Shown here in pieces: positions 22,952 through 31,212 of a DNA stretch of 42,207 bases. Both the position numbers and the translations under genes were made by a program. Position 1 is the stretch's first letter. Each line of letters begins with the position of its first letter. The notes below the pieces were generated by a model. It was not told the origin of the DNA. It worked only from the letters and a program-made list of their open reading frames with translations, and made no database searches. The stretch is from an uncultured Candidatus Saccharibacteria bacterium (lineage in GTDB: Bacteria > Patescibacteriota > Saccharimonadia > Saccharimonadales > Saccharimonadaceae), in the NCBI GenBank assembly GCA_938041555.1, contig CALIAC010000026.1, forward strand, positions 1 to 42,207, in the 5' to 3' direction.

Positions 22952-23938
22952 CTACCGCCGGCGCAAGAAATAATACCCGGTTGCCATGGCGGCTATCACA
23001 CTCACAGCGGTAATCTTCCAAAACATCGTCGGGTCGTCCGCCCCGGGCACAGGCACATTCATGCCATAGAGCCCAGCGATCATCGTCGGGATAGTCAACG
23101 CCACCGTGATCACTGTTAGTAAGCGGATCGTCTCATTCAGGCGCGTGTCCATCACGGCGCGGTAGCTATCACGCACATTAGTGATGGTGCGCAGGAGCGA
23201 CTTACAACGTGCAATCACCTGCTCCAAATCAATCGAGATATCCTCCACATCATCCTTATCGTCCTCCTTGAGGCGGAGGCTCCGGTTTGCCATCAAGCGC
23301 TCAATCGCCCAGTTCATTGGCACCAGCGCATTGAGGTAATCGTTGAGCTTGCGTTCATACTCGGTCAGCGTCACGATATCGCGCGCCCGCAGTGTATGGA
23401 GGTCGTCTGTTGCTGCCCGCATCTGCCGGTTGATCGTCGCCACTCGTCGCTGGTACTGCAGCGACACCGCCTCGATCATTGCCACCACGAGCTCTATTCG
23501 CCGCGCCGTATTCATCCGTGTTTTGTCGACGAAAGGCTGCCACAGCCGGCCCAGGCTATCACGCGAGAGCGTCACGACATAATTTTTGTGAATACCAAAC
23601 AATATCGGCGTCGTAAAGTCATTAAAATCATCGTCCGTATCAGGCAAGCGGGCAATCAAATACGTCCACTCATCCTCAAAATCAACCCGCGGCACCTCGT
23701 GTGGGTCCAGTGCATCTTTAATGATGTTTTCGTCCATACCAAGCGCTAGAAGCTTGTCGATCTCCTCACTGCTGGGCTTCTCGCAGCGCAGCCACGACCC
23801 AACTCGCAGCGCATCGCGCGGCGTAATCGTCTGATCTGCCTCACTCGAACGAAGATATTGCAACATACTAGTGATAAGTATACGATGAAGCGGTGATAAT
23901 TGCAAATAATACGACAGGTTCGCTTCTGCGTTCTGCAT
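22952..23938 (-). CDS. corA: CorA-family divalent cation transporter
   Basis: A 328-residue protein: a long cytosolic alpha/beta and helical domain (about 1-265), then two C-terminal TM helices. The signature YGMNVP (Gly-Met-Asn) lies at the end of TM1 (about 288-293), and the protein ends in the basic YYFLRRR, as in CorA. It forms a pentameric channel for Mg2+ (in some members Co2+ or Ni2+). The start at 23938 has TAAAAT 8 nt upstream and no Shine-Dalgarno. It lies 33 bp after the TetR gene on the same strand, so it may be co-transcribed with it. Confidence 0.93.
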   Translation of the reverse strand: MQNAEANLSYYLQLSPLHRILITSMLQYLRSSEADQTITPRDALRVGSWLRCEKPSSEEIDKLLALGMDENIIKDALDPHEVPRVDFEDEWTYLIARLPDTDDDFNDFTTPILFGIHKNYVVTLSRDSLGRLWQPFVDKTRMNTARRIELVVAMIEAVSLQYQRRVATINRQMRAATDDLHTLRARDIVTLTEYERKLNDYLNALVPMNWAIERLMANRSLRLKEDDKDDVEDISIDLEQVIARCKSLLRTITNVRDSYRAVMDTRLNETIRLLTVITVALTIPTMIAGLYGMNVPVPGADDPTMFWKITAVSVIAAMATGYYFLRRR

Positions 23939-23971
23939 CGTTCATTATTTTATAGCGACGTATGGCGACGA

Positions 23972-24544
23972 CTATTCACTGACAAACAGCTGCTCGAGCA
24001 CCGCATCAACCATAAACCGCATCGTCTTTGGTGCAATATCCTCTCGTGCGTCAATCGCTGCCACTACCGTAAAGAGCTCGCTGATTATCTGGTCGGTCGC
24101 ACCTGGCCGCAGCATGCCATCGCGCCGCCACTGCTGCACCTGCTCGGCAAAGAACTCACCACGCAGTGCCAGGCTATGACCCGCTCCTGCTTGCTTCGCA
24201 TCATCATGGTAGGCTTGACGCACCTGCTCGCCAGGCACATCACTCTGCCACTCAGCGAGGATTTTATTACGCCGCACGGCTTGCGTCGTGGCACGTAGAT
24301 AGGCTGCAAAAGCCGCCCGGGGCTGCGACCAATCGATCCGCCCAACAATCCGGTTCTTTGTCTTTTCGTCTTCCGCACGATACACTGCAAGGAAGAGCTC
24401 TAATTTAGACGAATAAAGCAAATACACGCCGCCGACCGCAATACCCGCCACCTGAGCAATCTCCACAATTGATGCCGCCTTGTAGCCATCCTGGGCAAAG
24501 ACCCGCCGCGCTGCCTGAATTAGTTTCGCCTGACTGATTGCCAT
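23972..24544 (-). CDS. TetR-family transcriptional regulator
   Basis: A 190-residue regulator with an N-terminal HTH (about 8-55: ARRVFAQDGYKAASIVEIAQVAGIAVGGVYLLYSSK, typical TetR_N) and a helical ligand-binding domain. GGAG lies 6 nt before the ATG, and an extended -10 TGCTATAAT (24610-24618, minus strand) lies about 65 bp upstream. Target and ligand are unknown; candidates are itself and corA downstream. Confidence 0.93.
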   Translation of the reverse strand: MAISQAKLIQAARRVFAQDGYKAASIVEIAQVAGIAVGGVYLLYSSKLELFLAVYRAEDEKTKNRIVGRIDWSQPRAAFAAYLRATTQAVRRNKILAEWQSDVPGEQVRQAYHDDAKQAGAGHSLALRGEFFAEQVQQWRRDGMLRPGATDQIISELFTVVAAIDAREDIAPKTMRFMVDAVLEQLFVSE

Positions 24545-24874
24545 ATCGCTCCGACCTCCGCTCGCGCTATCCTGGACGATAACGCCTCTTTACTTTCTAC
24601 TCATATTCTATTATAGCAGGTTTGGAAACGGCTGCGCAGCGAGACTAGTAATAGGGTGTATAGCAACCAGCTCTCTCGCATTAGCCTATAGTAAAAACAG
24701 AGGTACAGCCATGCCATATCCATACAAGCACGATCTGGTGCAGCAACCTTTCTCTCACTGCTCTGCTATACATCGAGAAAAATCTGTTGCCTGCTTCATC
24801 AGGCTTTTGGCATCCACGGAAGAGATCAATCCGCAGAAAATACTCAATCAATCCTTATATTACCCCAAAGGAGG

Positions 24875-24963
24875 GATAGCTAATATAACAGTATATACAA
24901 CAATCAGCGATCTACCGTCTTGTATAACGCTCATGCTTTTGGTACACTGATAGCTAATATAAC
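24875..24963 (+). repeat. 15-bp direct repeat upstream of the TasA-like gene
   Basis: GATAGCTAATATAAC occurs exactly at 24875-24889 and 24949-24963, 74 bp apart. The second copy overlaps the expected transcription start of the TasA-like gene. It could be a regulator site, a duplicated promoter fragment, or the remnant of a duplicated leader. Confidence 0.6.
24920..24948 (+). promoter_or_regulatory. Promoter of the TasA-like/signal peptidase operon
   Basis: TTGTAT (24920-24925), a 17-bp spacer and TACACT (24943-24948). Transcription should start near 24955, giving about a 25-nt leader with the ribosome-binding site AAGGGGG (24967-24973) 6 nt before the ATG at 24980. Confidence 0.5.
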
Positions 24964-24979
24964 CATAAGGGGGATTTTT

Positions 24980-25633
24980 ATGATTGCAACTCAAGCTGGC
25001 CAGAGCAAGAAGCGGATCGGCCTTATCTCAACGGGGATCGTCGGTGCACTGCTGGTCGCCTTTACCTTTACACCAACCTTCGCAGGCTTTGCGGCAAGCA
25101 TCCAAAACACCATCAACAGTGCCTCAACCGGTACACTCACCATGAAGGAAACATCGGGTACCTACACCTGCAATAGCACAGATGGTGCTGGTGCAACGAC
25201 TAACTCTGCTATCTGTTCTACTATTAACAAGTATGGTGGCACGAGCACACCACTCGTTGCTGGTGGGCCAGCCCAAACAACCAACATTACTCTGCAAAAC
25301 ACCGGAAGCGTGGCCGCAACATCCTTTAGCCTTAACCCTGGCACATGTAGCCAATCGTCGGTCGCTGGTGCTTCAATGGCGGGTTCGGCAACAGACTTGT
25401 GTAGCAAAGTCAAGGTAGCTATCAAATCAGGCAGCAGCACACTCTTTACGGGCACTGCCGCACAATTGCAAGCAGGCGGTGCTATCGACCTGCTCGCCAA
25501 GCTCAGCAAAGCAACCATCAACGCAGGTGAGAGTGTGCCGATCACCTTTGAGGTATCACTCGACGCCAGCGCTGGCCCAACCTACCAAGGTCTGCAGGTC
25601 TCGCAACCACTGACGTGGACATTTGGCGCGTAA
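24980..25633 (+). CDS. TasA/camelysin-like secreted protein with SipW-type signal peptide
   Basis: A 217-residue protein. It starts with the basic stretch QSKKRIG and a hydrophobic core (about 13-36, GLISTGIVGALLVAFTFTPTFAGFA), followed by the beta-rich TGTLTM region seen after SipW-type signals. The mature part is Ser/Thr/Ala/Gly-rich with TNITLQNTGSVAA, consistent with the beta-sandwich of TasA-like fibre proteins. Four Cys in two pairs could form disulfides. The ATG at 24980 was chosen because of AAGGGGG 6 nt upstream, although the frame is open further. Its stop is 18 bp before a SipW-type signal peptidase gene, the same pairing as Bacillus sipW-tasA. It probably builds or decorates a surface filament; that function is inferred. 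Confidence 0.82.
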   Translation: MIATQAGQSKKRIGLISTGIVGALLVAFTFTPTFAGFAASIQNTINSASTGTLTMKETSGTYTCNSTDGAGATTNSAICSTINKYGGTSTPLVAGGPAQTTNITLQNTGSVAATSFSLNPGTCSQSSVAGASMAGSATDLCSKVKVAIKSGSSTLFTGTAAQLQAGGAIDLLAKLSKATINAGESVPITFEVSLDASAGPTYQGLQVSQPLTWTFGA

Positions 25634-25651
25634 TTCCTCCGGAGTAGGACG

Positions 25652-27325
25652 ATGCGCATATCGCGGCAACGAATAATTATCATCACTATCCTAAGCCTCT
25701 GTCTTGGAGGCTTCGTTGCCGTGATGGTGGCGCTTGGTATGCGTATCTTTTTCGTCACAACGCCGAGCATGGCGACTGCCGCACCAGTTGGCTCGCTCGT
25801 CATTGCCCAGCCAGCTAGCAGCTACCACCCCGGCGACATCATCACCTTCCGGCGCCACGGCCGGACGTATACCCATCGAATCCAGTCCATCACCAATCAG
25901 CGCATCCTCACCAAGGGCGACCTCAACCACGCGGCCGATCCGCTCCCCATCGAGCACAGCGCCATCATTGGCAAAGCAATTTTCATCAACCCATGGCTTG
26001 GCTGGGTATGGCTGATGGTACCGTGGGTGGTGATCGGCTGGCTCATCATCCATCTAGCCACCCGCCGAGCTCGCCCAACGTGGCGCTGGTATTATCGGAT
26101 TATTGGCATGACACTAGTGCTCTGTGCTGTGTCGCTGTGGTTTCATCCGTGGATCAACTTTAGCGTGCTCAGCGTTCTTCCTTCAGACAAAGGCGCCCTT
26201 ATGCACATCGTCAATACCGGCGTTTTCCCAATCGACGCAGTCGGCACAGTGCTCTACCCCGGCCAAGATGCCACCATCACCGTCTCGGTACAAAATAGCC
26301 ACGGGCAGTATTTTTTCATGCCAACGATTCATTACACAGCGTGGGTCGTCTTGTGTATTATGCTCATTTGTCTTATCCCTTTTGGGCTCATGCTCTACGG
26401 CCTTCGCCAGCTATATCGGCCTGCCGCAGCCGATAGCGCACCGCAGCCATTACCCATCACTTCTGTCATCGTCGCAGCAATTATTACACTGCTAGGGATA
26501 TGCTTCATTATCTTTCATAATTTTTATCTAACGAGCGGGGCTTTTTCGGGTACGATCAACAACAATACCAATACCACCCGCCCAGTGCTCTACAACTGTA
26601 CTGATGCCACTAAGCTCACTGCCCCCTCGCAGGCGCTCTTCATCTACGGCATGACATTCTTCGATACTGGCACTACCGAGCGCGACCTATCTGGTAATGA
26701 CAATAAGGGCGCTTGGCTCACTCGCACGGCCGCCGCTCATGGTTCGCAGTCATTTGCCTGCCGACGCGACCGTGTGCGCAGCACCCTCTTCAAAGATACC
26801 TGTCTCGCCTACCCCACACCGGTTGATAACCCCAACCCTTTTACCCTCTCTGTCTGGTTTAATACCAATCAATACGGGCTCAATAATGGGCGCATCGCTG
26901 GCTTTGCCAGTACACCAGACAATGGTGCGGATCCAAGCTTAGACCGCGTCCTCTTTCTCGACAAGCAAGGGCGCATTGCCTTTGCGGTGTGGCCCAATGC
27001 CACGCGCTCGATCTTCTCACCAGCTGGCAAAAACTATGCCGATGGCAAGTGGCACCACGTTGCTGCCTCGCTCTCACCACAAGGGATGCGGCTCTATGCC
27101 GATGGTGCACTGGTTGCTCACGACCCGAGTGTCACACAAGGCCAAAACTTCCGCGGCTACTGGAAGTTTGGCTGTGGGCGCTTTAGCGAGTGGCGTAATG
27201 GCGATGGCACACCGATCAACAGCACAAACACATTCTTCACTGGCATGATGCAGTTTGGGGCTGTCCACACAACCGCGCTGAGTGATACCCAGGTGCAAGA
27301 AATCTACCTTGCTGGCACAAAATAG
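25652..27325 (+). CDS. SipW-type signal peptidase fused to a C-terminal LamG domain
   Basis: A 557-residue protein. Residues 1-115 form an S26B (SipW/ER-type) signal peptidase: a TM helix (about 8-30), catalytic Ser39 in TTPSMATA, His75 in YTHRIQS replacing the Lys of bacterial-type enzymes, and Asp in KGDLNHAADP. Next come TM helices at about 118-140, 150-168, 228-250 and 268-290. From about 340 to 555 a jellyroll LamG/concanavalin-like domain is visible (FTLSVWFNTN..., DGKWHHVAASLS, MRLYADGALVA), located outside the membrane. I know signal peptidases and LamG proteins as separate genes, so the fusion is notable. It presumably processes the TasA-like protein just upstream and binds it, glycans or a partner surface through LamG (inference). 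Ribosome-binding site GGAG about 7 nt upstream. Confidence 0.87.
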   Translation: MRISRQRIIIITILSLCLGGFVAVMVALGMRIFFVTTPSMATAAPVGSLVIAQPASSYHPGDIITFRRHGRTYTHRIQSITNQRILTKGDLNHAADPLPIEHSAIIGKAIFINPWLGWVWLMVPWVVIGWLIIHLATRRARPTWRWYYRIIGMTLVLCAVSLWFHPWINFSVLSVLPSDKGALMHIVNTGVFPIDAVGTVLYPGQDATITVSVQNSHGQYFFMPTIHYTAWVVLCIMLICLIPFGLMLYGLRQLYRPAAADSAPQPLPITSVIVAAIITLLGICFIIFHNFYLTSGAFSGTINNNTNTTRPVLYNCTDATKLTAPSQALFIYGMTFFDTGTTERDLSGNDNKGAWLTRTAAAHGSQSFACRRDRVRSTLFKDTCLAYPTPVDNPNPFTLSVWFNTNQYGLNNGRIAGFASTPDNGADPSLDRVLFLDKQGRIAFAVWPNATRSIFSPAGKNYADGKWHHVAASLSPQGMRLYADGALVAHDPSVTQGQNFRGYWKFGCGRFSEWRNGDGTPINSTNTFFTGMMQFGAVHTTALSDTQVQEIYLAGTK

Positions 27326-27375
27326 CGCACGCAGCGCGACAACATATCTTTAGCTATTACATCGTTTTGCTCCCA

Positions 27376-27404
27376 TTGCAAACACCCAGCGCCTGCTATA
27401 TACT
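27376..27404 (+). promoter_or_regulatory. Promoter of the anchored 191-aa protein
   Basis: TTGCAA (27376-27381), 17 bp, TATACT (27399-27404), then 6 nt to the ATG at 27411. There is no Shine-Dalgarno; predicted leaderless. Confidence 0.65.
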
Positions 27405-27410
27405 ATATAC

Positions 27411-27986
27411 ATGAAATACATGCGCAATACACTCGCTAAGCTTCTTACTCTTCTCCGCCATATGTGGCTGCCGCTTGTGGTGATAATTCTGCTCATCGTG
27501 ACAGGCATTGGCATAAGCGCTAGCCTGCACGCAGTGCGACCCGAGCCACTCTGGACGAATGCGACGAAGGAACTCACGCAGCGAGTGAAAAGCGAGGCCA
27601 CGCAGTCGCTCGACATTACCCTAAGCCGCGGAGAGTTTATCAATATTGATGGGCCAGGTGGCATCGTCATCGGCACTATCACCGACCACGCCACACGCCA
27701 GCGTCTGCTCGCTAGCCAGCCGTTTCGCGATTGCAAATTTGGCTGCAGCACGGGGTGGATGGCATATTCGCAGCTTGGGCGCACATTACCGTTTGATTCT
27801 TCAGAGCAGGTGTCTGGCCACGCACGTGCTCTGCTGAGCTCGGCCGCTACACCAGATAGCTCGTGTATTATTCGCTTCCATTATCTTGGTCAAACACTCC
27901 CAGACAAGCACAGCTCACCAGACCTAGACATCATCTGCCTCTCACAAAGGACAGGTGCGCTTGTGTATGAGTTTCGGGCAGCGTAG
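27411..27986 (+). CDS. Hypothetical membrane-anchored extracytoplasmic protein
   Basis: A 191-residue protein with one N-terminal signal anchor (about 18-38, MWLPLVVIILLIVTGIGISA) and a soluble C-terminal domain of about 150 residues. Four Cys are present, two in DCKFGCSTGW and two near the end, suggesting disulfides outside the cell. I do not recognise the family. It follows the TasA-like/signal peptidase pair by 85 bp but has its own promoter with the -10 box 6 nt before the ATG. A role in the same surface system is suggested only by location. Confidence 0.78.
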   Translation: MKYMRNTLAKLLTLLRHMWLPLVVIILLIVTGIGISASLHAVRPEPLWTNATKELTQRVKSEATQSLDITLSRGEFINIDGPGGIVIGTITDHATRQRLLASQPFRDCKFGCSTGWMAYSQLGRTLPFDSSEQVSGHARALLSSAATPDSSCIIRFHYLGQTLPDKHSSPDLDIICLSQRTGALVYEFRAA

Positions 27987-28076
27987 CATATTCGATTTTC
28001 ATCGCACTTCTATATTTGAAAGGATATATACTATTACACTAGTAGCAAAGATTAGCCTCTAAGATAGCAAGTCAAT

Positions 28077-29402
28077 TTACAGTGCAAACAAATCATTCAA
28101 CGCCTCACTCACCGTTGGATGAGTAAAGATCTGATCGCGTAGTGTGGTATAGGGCAAGCCAGCATCCATCGCTGTTTTGATAGTATTAATCACTTCTGGA
28201 GCCTGCTGGCACAAGAGCGTTGCACCAAGAATCAGGCCTGTCGATGGCTGGATCACTGCTTTGAGCAGCCCCGTTGTTTTATTATCAACATGCATGCGCG
28301 GCACGGCCATAGCTGGGAGCTCTTTAACCTTCACATCATCGCCATACTGCGCGCGAGCTGCTACTTCAGTCAGGCCAACGCGCGCCAGTGGTGTCTGCAT
28401 AAATATCACATGAGGCAATACTGCACGCTGAGCCCGCGTATAGTTACCATCACCAAGGAGCTGACTCTTGACAATACGAAAGTCGTCGAGCGACACATAG
28501 GTATACTGCGGCCCACCATTAACATCGCCCAGTGCCCAGATATGTGGCTGGGTAGTTTGCAAATGGCTATTAACGACAACAGCGCCGCGCTCGTCAGTCT
28601 CCACCCCAGCAGCGGCAAGATCAAGCTGACTGGTATTAGGCCGGCGGCCAGCGGCCACGAGCACAGCATCATATACTTGTTCATCACCGCCACTTATCAC
28701 AGCAACACCCTGGTCTGTATCGCGCACCTGCTGTATATCTGATGCAAGCACCAGTGTTATACCCTGCTCCTCCAGAGCCTGGGCAACTGCTTGGGCAACA
28801 GATGGTTCTTCGTGCGGAAGCAGCTGCGCCCGGCGATGGTAGAGTGTGACCTTCACGCCAAGAGCTGCATAAGTCGAGGCAAACTCGAGGCCAATCGGCC
28901 CAGCGCCAATCACCGCTAGCCGCCGTGGCTTAAGCTGCTGGTTGAGCGCCTCCGTACTGGTATAGACATGAGCCGATTGCTCAAGGCCAGCAATCGCTGG
29001 CATCACTGGCACTGCACCGGTATTAATAAACAACCGATCTGCCTGCAGCTCAATATGCTCCTCACCCGCCTGGACGCTCACCGTGTGCGCATCAACAAAC
29101 GACGCACTGCCATCAATAACCATCACACCCGGGTTATCCGCGAGCATGTGGTAGTTCTTATTATTAAGCTTCGTTACGACCGCTGTCTTGCGCGCAAACG
29201 CTTCATCGATCGACTGGCCGGCCGCTGCCGCACTCACCAGCGTTTTAGTCGGAATACACGCAATATTAATACACGTCCCACCATACATCTGCGGCGACTG
29301 CTCCACCAGCGCTACCCGCTGACCTGCCCCGGCGAGCGCTACCGCTAGCGTCTTGCCTGCCTTACCAAAACCAATAATCAGTGCATCAAATTGTGTGTGC
29401 AT
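28077..29402 (-). CDS. rclA: RclA/MerA-like flavin disulfide reductase (probable hypothiocyanous acid reductase)
   Basis: A 441-residue pyridine nucleotide-disulfide oxidoreductase: FAD motif GFGKAGKT (about 11-18), redox pair in YGGTCINIACIPTKTLV (Cys44, Cys49), NAD(P)H-binding GAGPIGLEFA, second FAD motif WALGDVNGG, and C-terminal catalytic His428-Glu433 in IFTHPTVSEALNDLF. As I remember it, E. coli RclA shares GFGKAGKTLA, MYGGTCINI-CIPTKTLV, YTYVSLDD-RIV, LLG-G, and GLPY-LRDQIFTHP-SE-LNDLF, which separates this protein from lipoamide dehydrogenases. RclA-type enzymes use NADPH to reduce hypothiocyanous acid and also affect copper. In an oral or mucosal organism, peroxidase-made HOSCN would be a natural stress. 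Shine-Dalgarno GGAGAAG about 5 nt upstream of the ATG. Substrate is inferred from family. Confidence 0.9.
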   Translation of the reverse strand: MHTQFDALIIGFGKAGKTLAVALAGAGQRVALVEQSPQMYGGTCINIACIPTKTLVSAAAAGQSIDEAFARKTAVVTKLNNKNYHMLADNPGVMVIDGSASFVDAHTVSVQAGEEHIELQADRLFINTGAVPVMPAIAGLEQSAHVYTSTEALNQQLKPRRLAVIGAGPIGLEFASTYAALGVKVTLYHRRAQLLPHEEPSVAQAVAQALEEQGITLVLASDIQQVRDTDQGVAVISGGDEQVYDAVLVAAGRRPNTSQLDLAAAGVETDERGAVVVNSHLQTTQPHIWALGDVNGGPQYTYVSLDDFRIVKSQLLGDGNYTRAQRAVLPHVIFMQTPLARVGLTEVAARAQYGDDVKVKELPAMAVPRMHVDNKTTGLLKAVIQPSTGLILGATLLCQQAPEVINTIKTAMDAGLPYTTLRDQIFTHPTVSEALNDLFAL

Positions 29403-29545
29403 TATACTTCTCCTTCCGTAAGATTATCGCACAGATGAGAGCTAATGTAAATGTATTACAATAGTGATTTTCTCCCCATACTAGTGAAGAGCAGAATAAG
29501 CACGCCGCCTACTTACGACACACTTTGTGTTCAAGCACACAAAAC

Positions 29546-30556
29546 TCAGCGCCGCCGTGCCAGCACTGGCTGCACCCGGTCAATCCGGTTCGTCCAGATA
29601 TACCCGCCAAACTGTGGCGGTATCTGCGTCACGCTCTCCGCTGTATCAAACCCAGCTGACCACTGTCCATCGCCTTCGACCAACATTACTCGCGTGTTTA
29701 CCGCCGCCATCCGGTCAACAAACTTACCTGGCCAGCCCCATAGCAGTGGTGCATAGCGCCGCGGAATGTGCAGCTCCATATTGTGCAGCTCGTGCGGCAC
29801 ATAACCCGTCCAGCCAACCGCTAAGTAACGCAGCAACCCAGCTTTCATCATCGTCTTGGAACAGAGACGCAGCGTCGCGCTTTGTTGACGCAGCCAGGCA
29901 ATGCCATCGTCATTACCGTAGACTGTTATTTGTTTGAAGCGTTCAGGGTTCATTGCCCGGAGCTTTCCCCACAGCACTTCGTATGTCTGGCGGTTGCCGT
30001 CTTTAACATGTAAAAGAAGGTCCTTGTGTGGAAAGGCTGCCAGCACCTCATCTAGCGTGGGCATCAAGCCCACCCCTTTGCCACGGAATGGAAAGGTTTT
30101 GCCACCATCCGCCGTGTAGCCATAACCAATGTCGAGCTGCTTGAGCTCAGCCATAGTGTAATTGCCAATCTCGCCCTTGGCCTCTGTGCGGTATTCCAGT
30201 GTTGAATCATGGAAGACCGCTAATTGCTGATCTTTCGTCAGCTTGAGGTCAAGCTCCACCACATCCGCACCATGATCAAAGGCAGCGCGCATTGACGGGA
30301 TTGTATTCTCAAGATAGGGGTGCTCGGGTTTATCCATAATGGCTGCAGTGTTGGTGTCATTACCAACTTTGCTATAGTCAAAGGTCTGCGCCAGGCCTCG
30401 GTGAGCGAGTATCCGTGGGTGCTGCCTTGGCATAAAGAGACTCGTATTATTGAGCCACAGCCCCATGATAATCACTACAATTACTGTCAATTCTCGCCAG
30501 TGCTGCTGACTCCATCGTGCTACTGCATGTGCTACTTTCCGAAATTTATAGGGCAT
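29546..30556 (-). CDS. Glycerophosphodiester phosphodiesterase (GDPD), membrane-anchored
   Basis: A 336-residue protein: an N-terminal TM helix (about 22-38) and a GDPD TIM barrel. Catalytic and metal residues are visible: His52-Arg53 in AHRG, Glu83-Asn84 in YLENT, Glu101 and Asp103 in VELDLKLT, and His116 in VFHDSTL. The family hydrolyses glycerophosphodiesters to glycerol-3-phosphate and an alcohol, at the outer face here if the helix is a signal anchor. It could recycle phospholipid or teichoic acid breakdown products of a host cell (inference). GGAGG about 5 nt before the ATG. Confidence 0.93.
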   Translation of the reverse strand: MPYKFRKVAHAVARWSQQHWRELTVIVVIIMGLWLNNTSLFMPRQHPRILAHRGLAQTFDYSKVGNDTNTAAIMDKPEHPYLENTIPSMRAAFDHGADVVELDLKLTKDQQLAVFHDSTLEYRTEAKGEIGNYTMAELKQLDIGYGYTADGGKTFPFRGKGVGLMPTLDEVLAAFPHKDLLLHVKDGNRQTYEVLWGKLRAMNPERFKQITVYGNDDGIAWLRQQSATLRLCSKTMMKAGLLRYLAVGWTGYVPHELHNMELHIPRRYAPLLWGWPGKFVDRMAAVNTRVMLVEGDGQWSAGFDTAESVTQIPPQFGGYIWTNRIDRVQPVLARRR

Positions 30557-30593
30557 TACTCCTCCTTATCTCTGGTATTTTCTCACTATATCT

Positions 30594-31040
30594 TTACTCC
30601 ACACGCTGAGCAAATAGCTCCTCTATGCCGCGCAAGAAAATCTCTGCCGTCTTTGGCCCGACGCCATAGAATTTTTGCAGGCGTTTGGCGCACTCGGCTT
30701 CGCTTGGGCTGCTTTCTATCAGCAGTATCAGCGAACCATCGTACTGGTCGATCAGCTGCTGCGCGCACAGCCGCAGGGCTGTCGCTGTTTTCTCGTCGTA
30801 GCGTGTGTATTTACCTTCGTCTAGCAGCCGCACGAGGCGCCTCCGCTCCACCGCAAGCAGCGCCCACGGCGTATCAAGCTGGTGCTCCACCAAGAGACGC
30901 CAGGTCTGCACCGCCACCGGTGATTGAATCGGCTTACCCAGCAAATACACCAAGAGAAACCAGCGAAAGAGATCTAGCTCATCATGCGCAATATTGAGCG
31001 CGAAGTCATCGGGATGGTGTGAGCGAGCAGAGCGAACCAT
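30594..31040 (-). CDS. Helix-hairpin-helix (HhH-GPD-like) small protein
   Basis: A 148-residue basic, helical protein with a DNA-binding hairpin near the C-terminus, KFYGVGPKTAEIFLRGIEE (about 124-142). This GVGPKTA hairpin is typical of the endonuclease III/HhH-GPD superfamily, but the Lys-Asp catalytic pair and the 4Fe-4S Cys cluster are absent, so glycosylase activity is unlikely. A DNA-binding or repair-associated role is inferred. The start at 31040 follows TTGACA-18-AATAAT by 7 nt, so the mRNA should be leaderless. Confidence 0.8.
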   Translation of the reverse strand: MVRSARSHHPDDFALNIAHDELDLFRWFLLVYLLGKPIQSPVAVQTWRLLVEHQLDTPWALLAVERRRLVRLLDEGKYTRYDEKTATALRLCAQQLIDQYDGSLILLIESSPSEAECAKRLQKFYGVGPKTAEIFLRGIEELFAQRVE

Positions 31041-31047
31041 ATTCCAT

Positions 31048-31077
31048 ATTATTCTCTAAATTGGGGCTTATTGTCAA
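31048..31077 (-). promoter_or_regulatory. Promoter of the HhH protein gene (predicted leaderless)
   Basis: On the minus strand, TTGACA (31072-31077), 18 bp, AATAAT (31048-31053), then 7 nt to the ATG ending at 31040. No Shine-Dalgarno. Confidence 0.65.
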
Positions 31078-31137
31078 ATAATACGAGCTGTATCACAGGT
31101 TCTGCATCATATATCAGTAAGCACAACCAATAAACAA

Positions 31138-31166
31138 TTGCATTTCGTGCAACACATTGCTAGAAT
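31138..31166 (+). promoter_or_regulatory. Promoter of the LPHTG surface protein
   Basis: TTGCAT (31138-31143), 17 bp, extended -10 TGCTAGAAT (31158-31166). About 40 nt of leader then leads to GGGGG 6 nt before the ATG at 31213. Confidence 0.6.
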
Positions 31167-31212
31167 ATACATAGAACATTTAGCTAACATCGATGGTCTA
31201 TGGGGGTACATC

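Larger units (their letters stand above)
24545..24979. other. 435-bp intergenic region between tetR and the TasA-like gene
   Basis: It holds the tetR promoter (extended -10 at 24610-24618, minus), a 15-bp direct repeat (24875-24889 and 24949-24963) and the TasA-like promoter (24920-24948). A 79-codon plus-strand frame from 24711 has a weak GAGG 8 nt upstream, but its composition is unconvincing. A second Shine-Dalgarno-like AAAGGAGGGA at 24868-24876 has no ATG behind it; with the repeat, it may be a remnant of a duplicated gene start. Confidence 0.5.

Noticed and set aside
22896..23021. Upstream extension of the N/Q-rich protein to 23021
   Set aside because: It would overlap the corA C-terminus and ignores TATAAT placed 7 nt before the ATG at 22895.
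24711..24950. 79-codon plus-strand frame MPYPYKHDL... in the tetR/TasA intergenic region
   Set aside because: Only a weak GAGG 8 nt upstream, no domain, and it runs into the promoter of the next gene; kept as a note in the intergenic entry.
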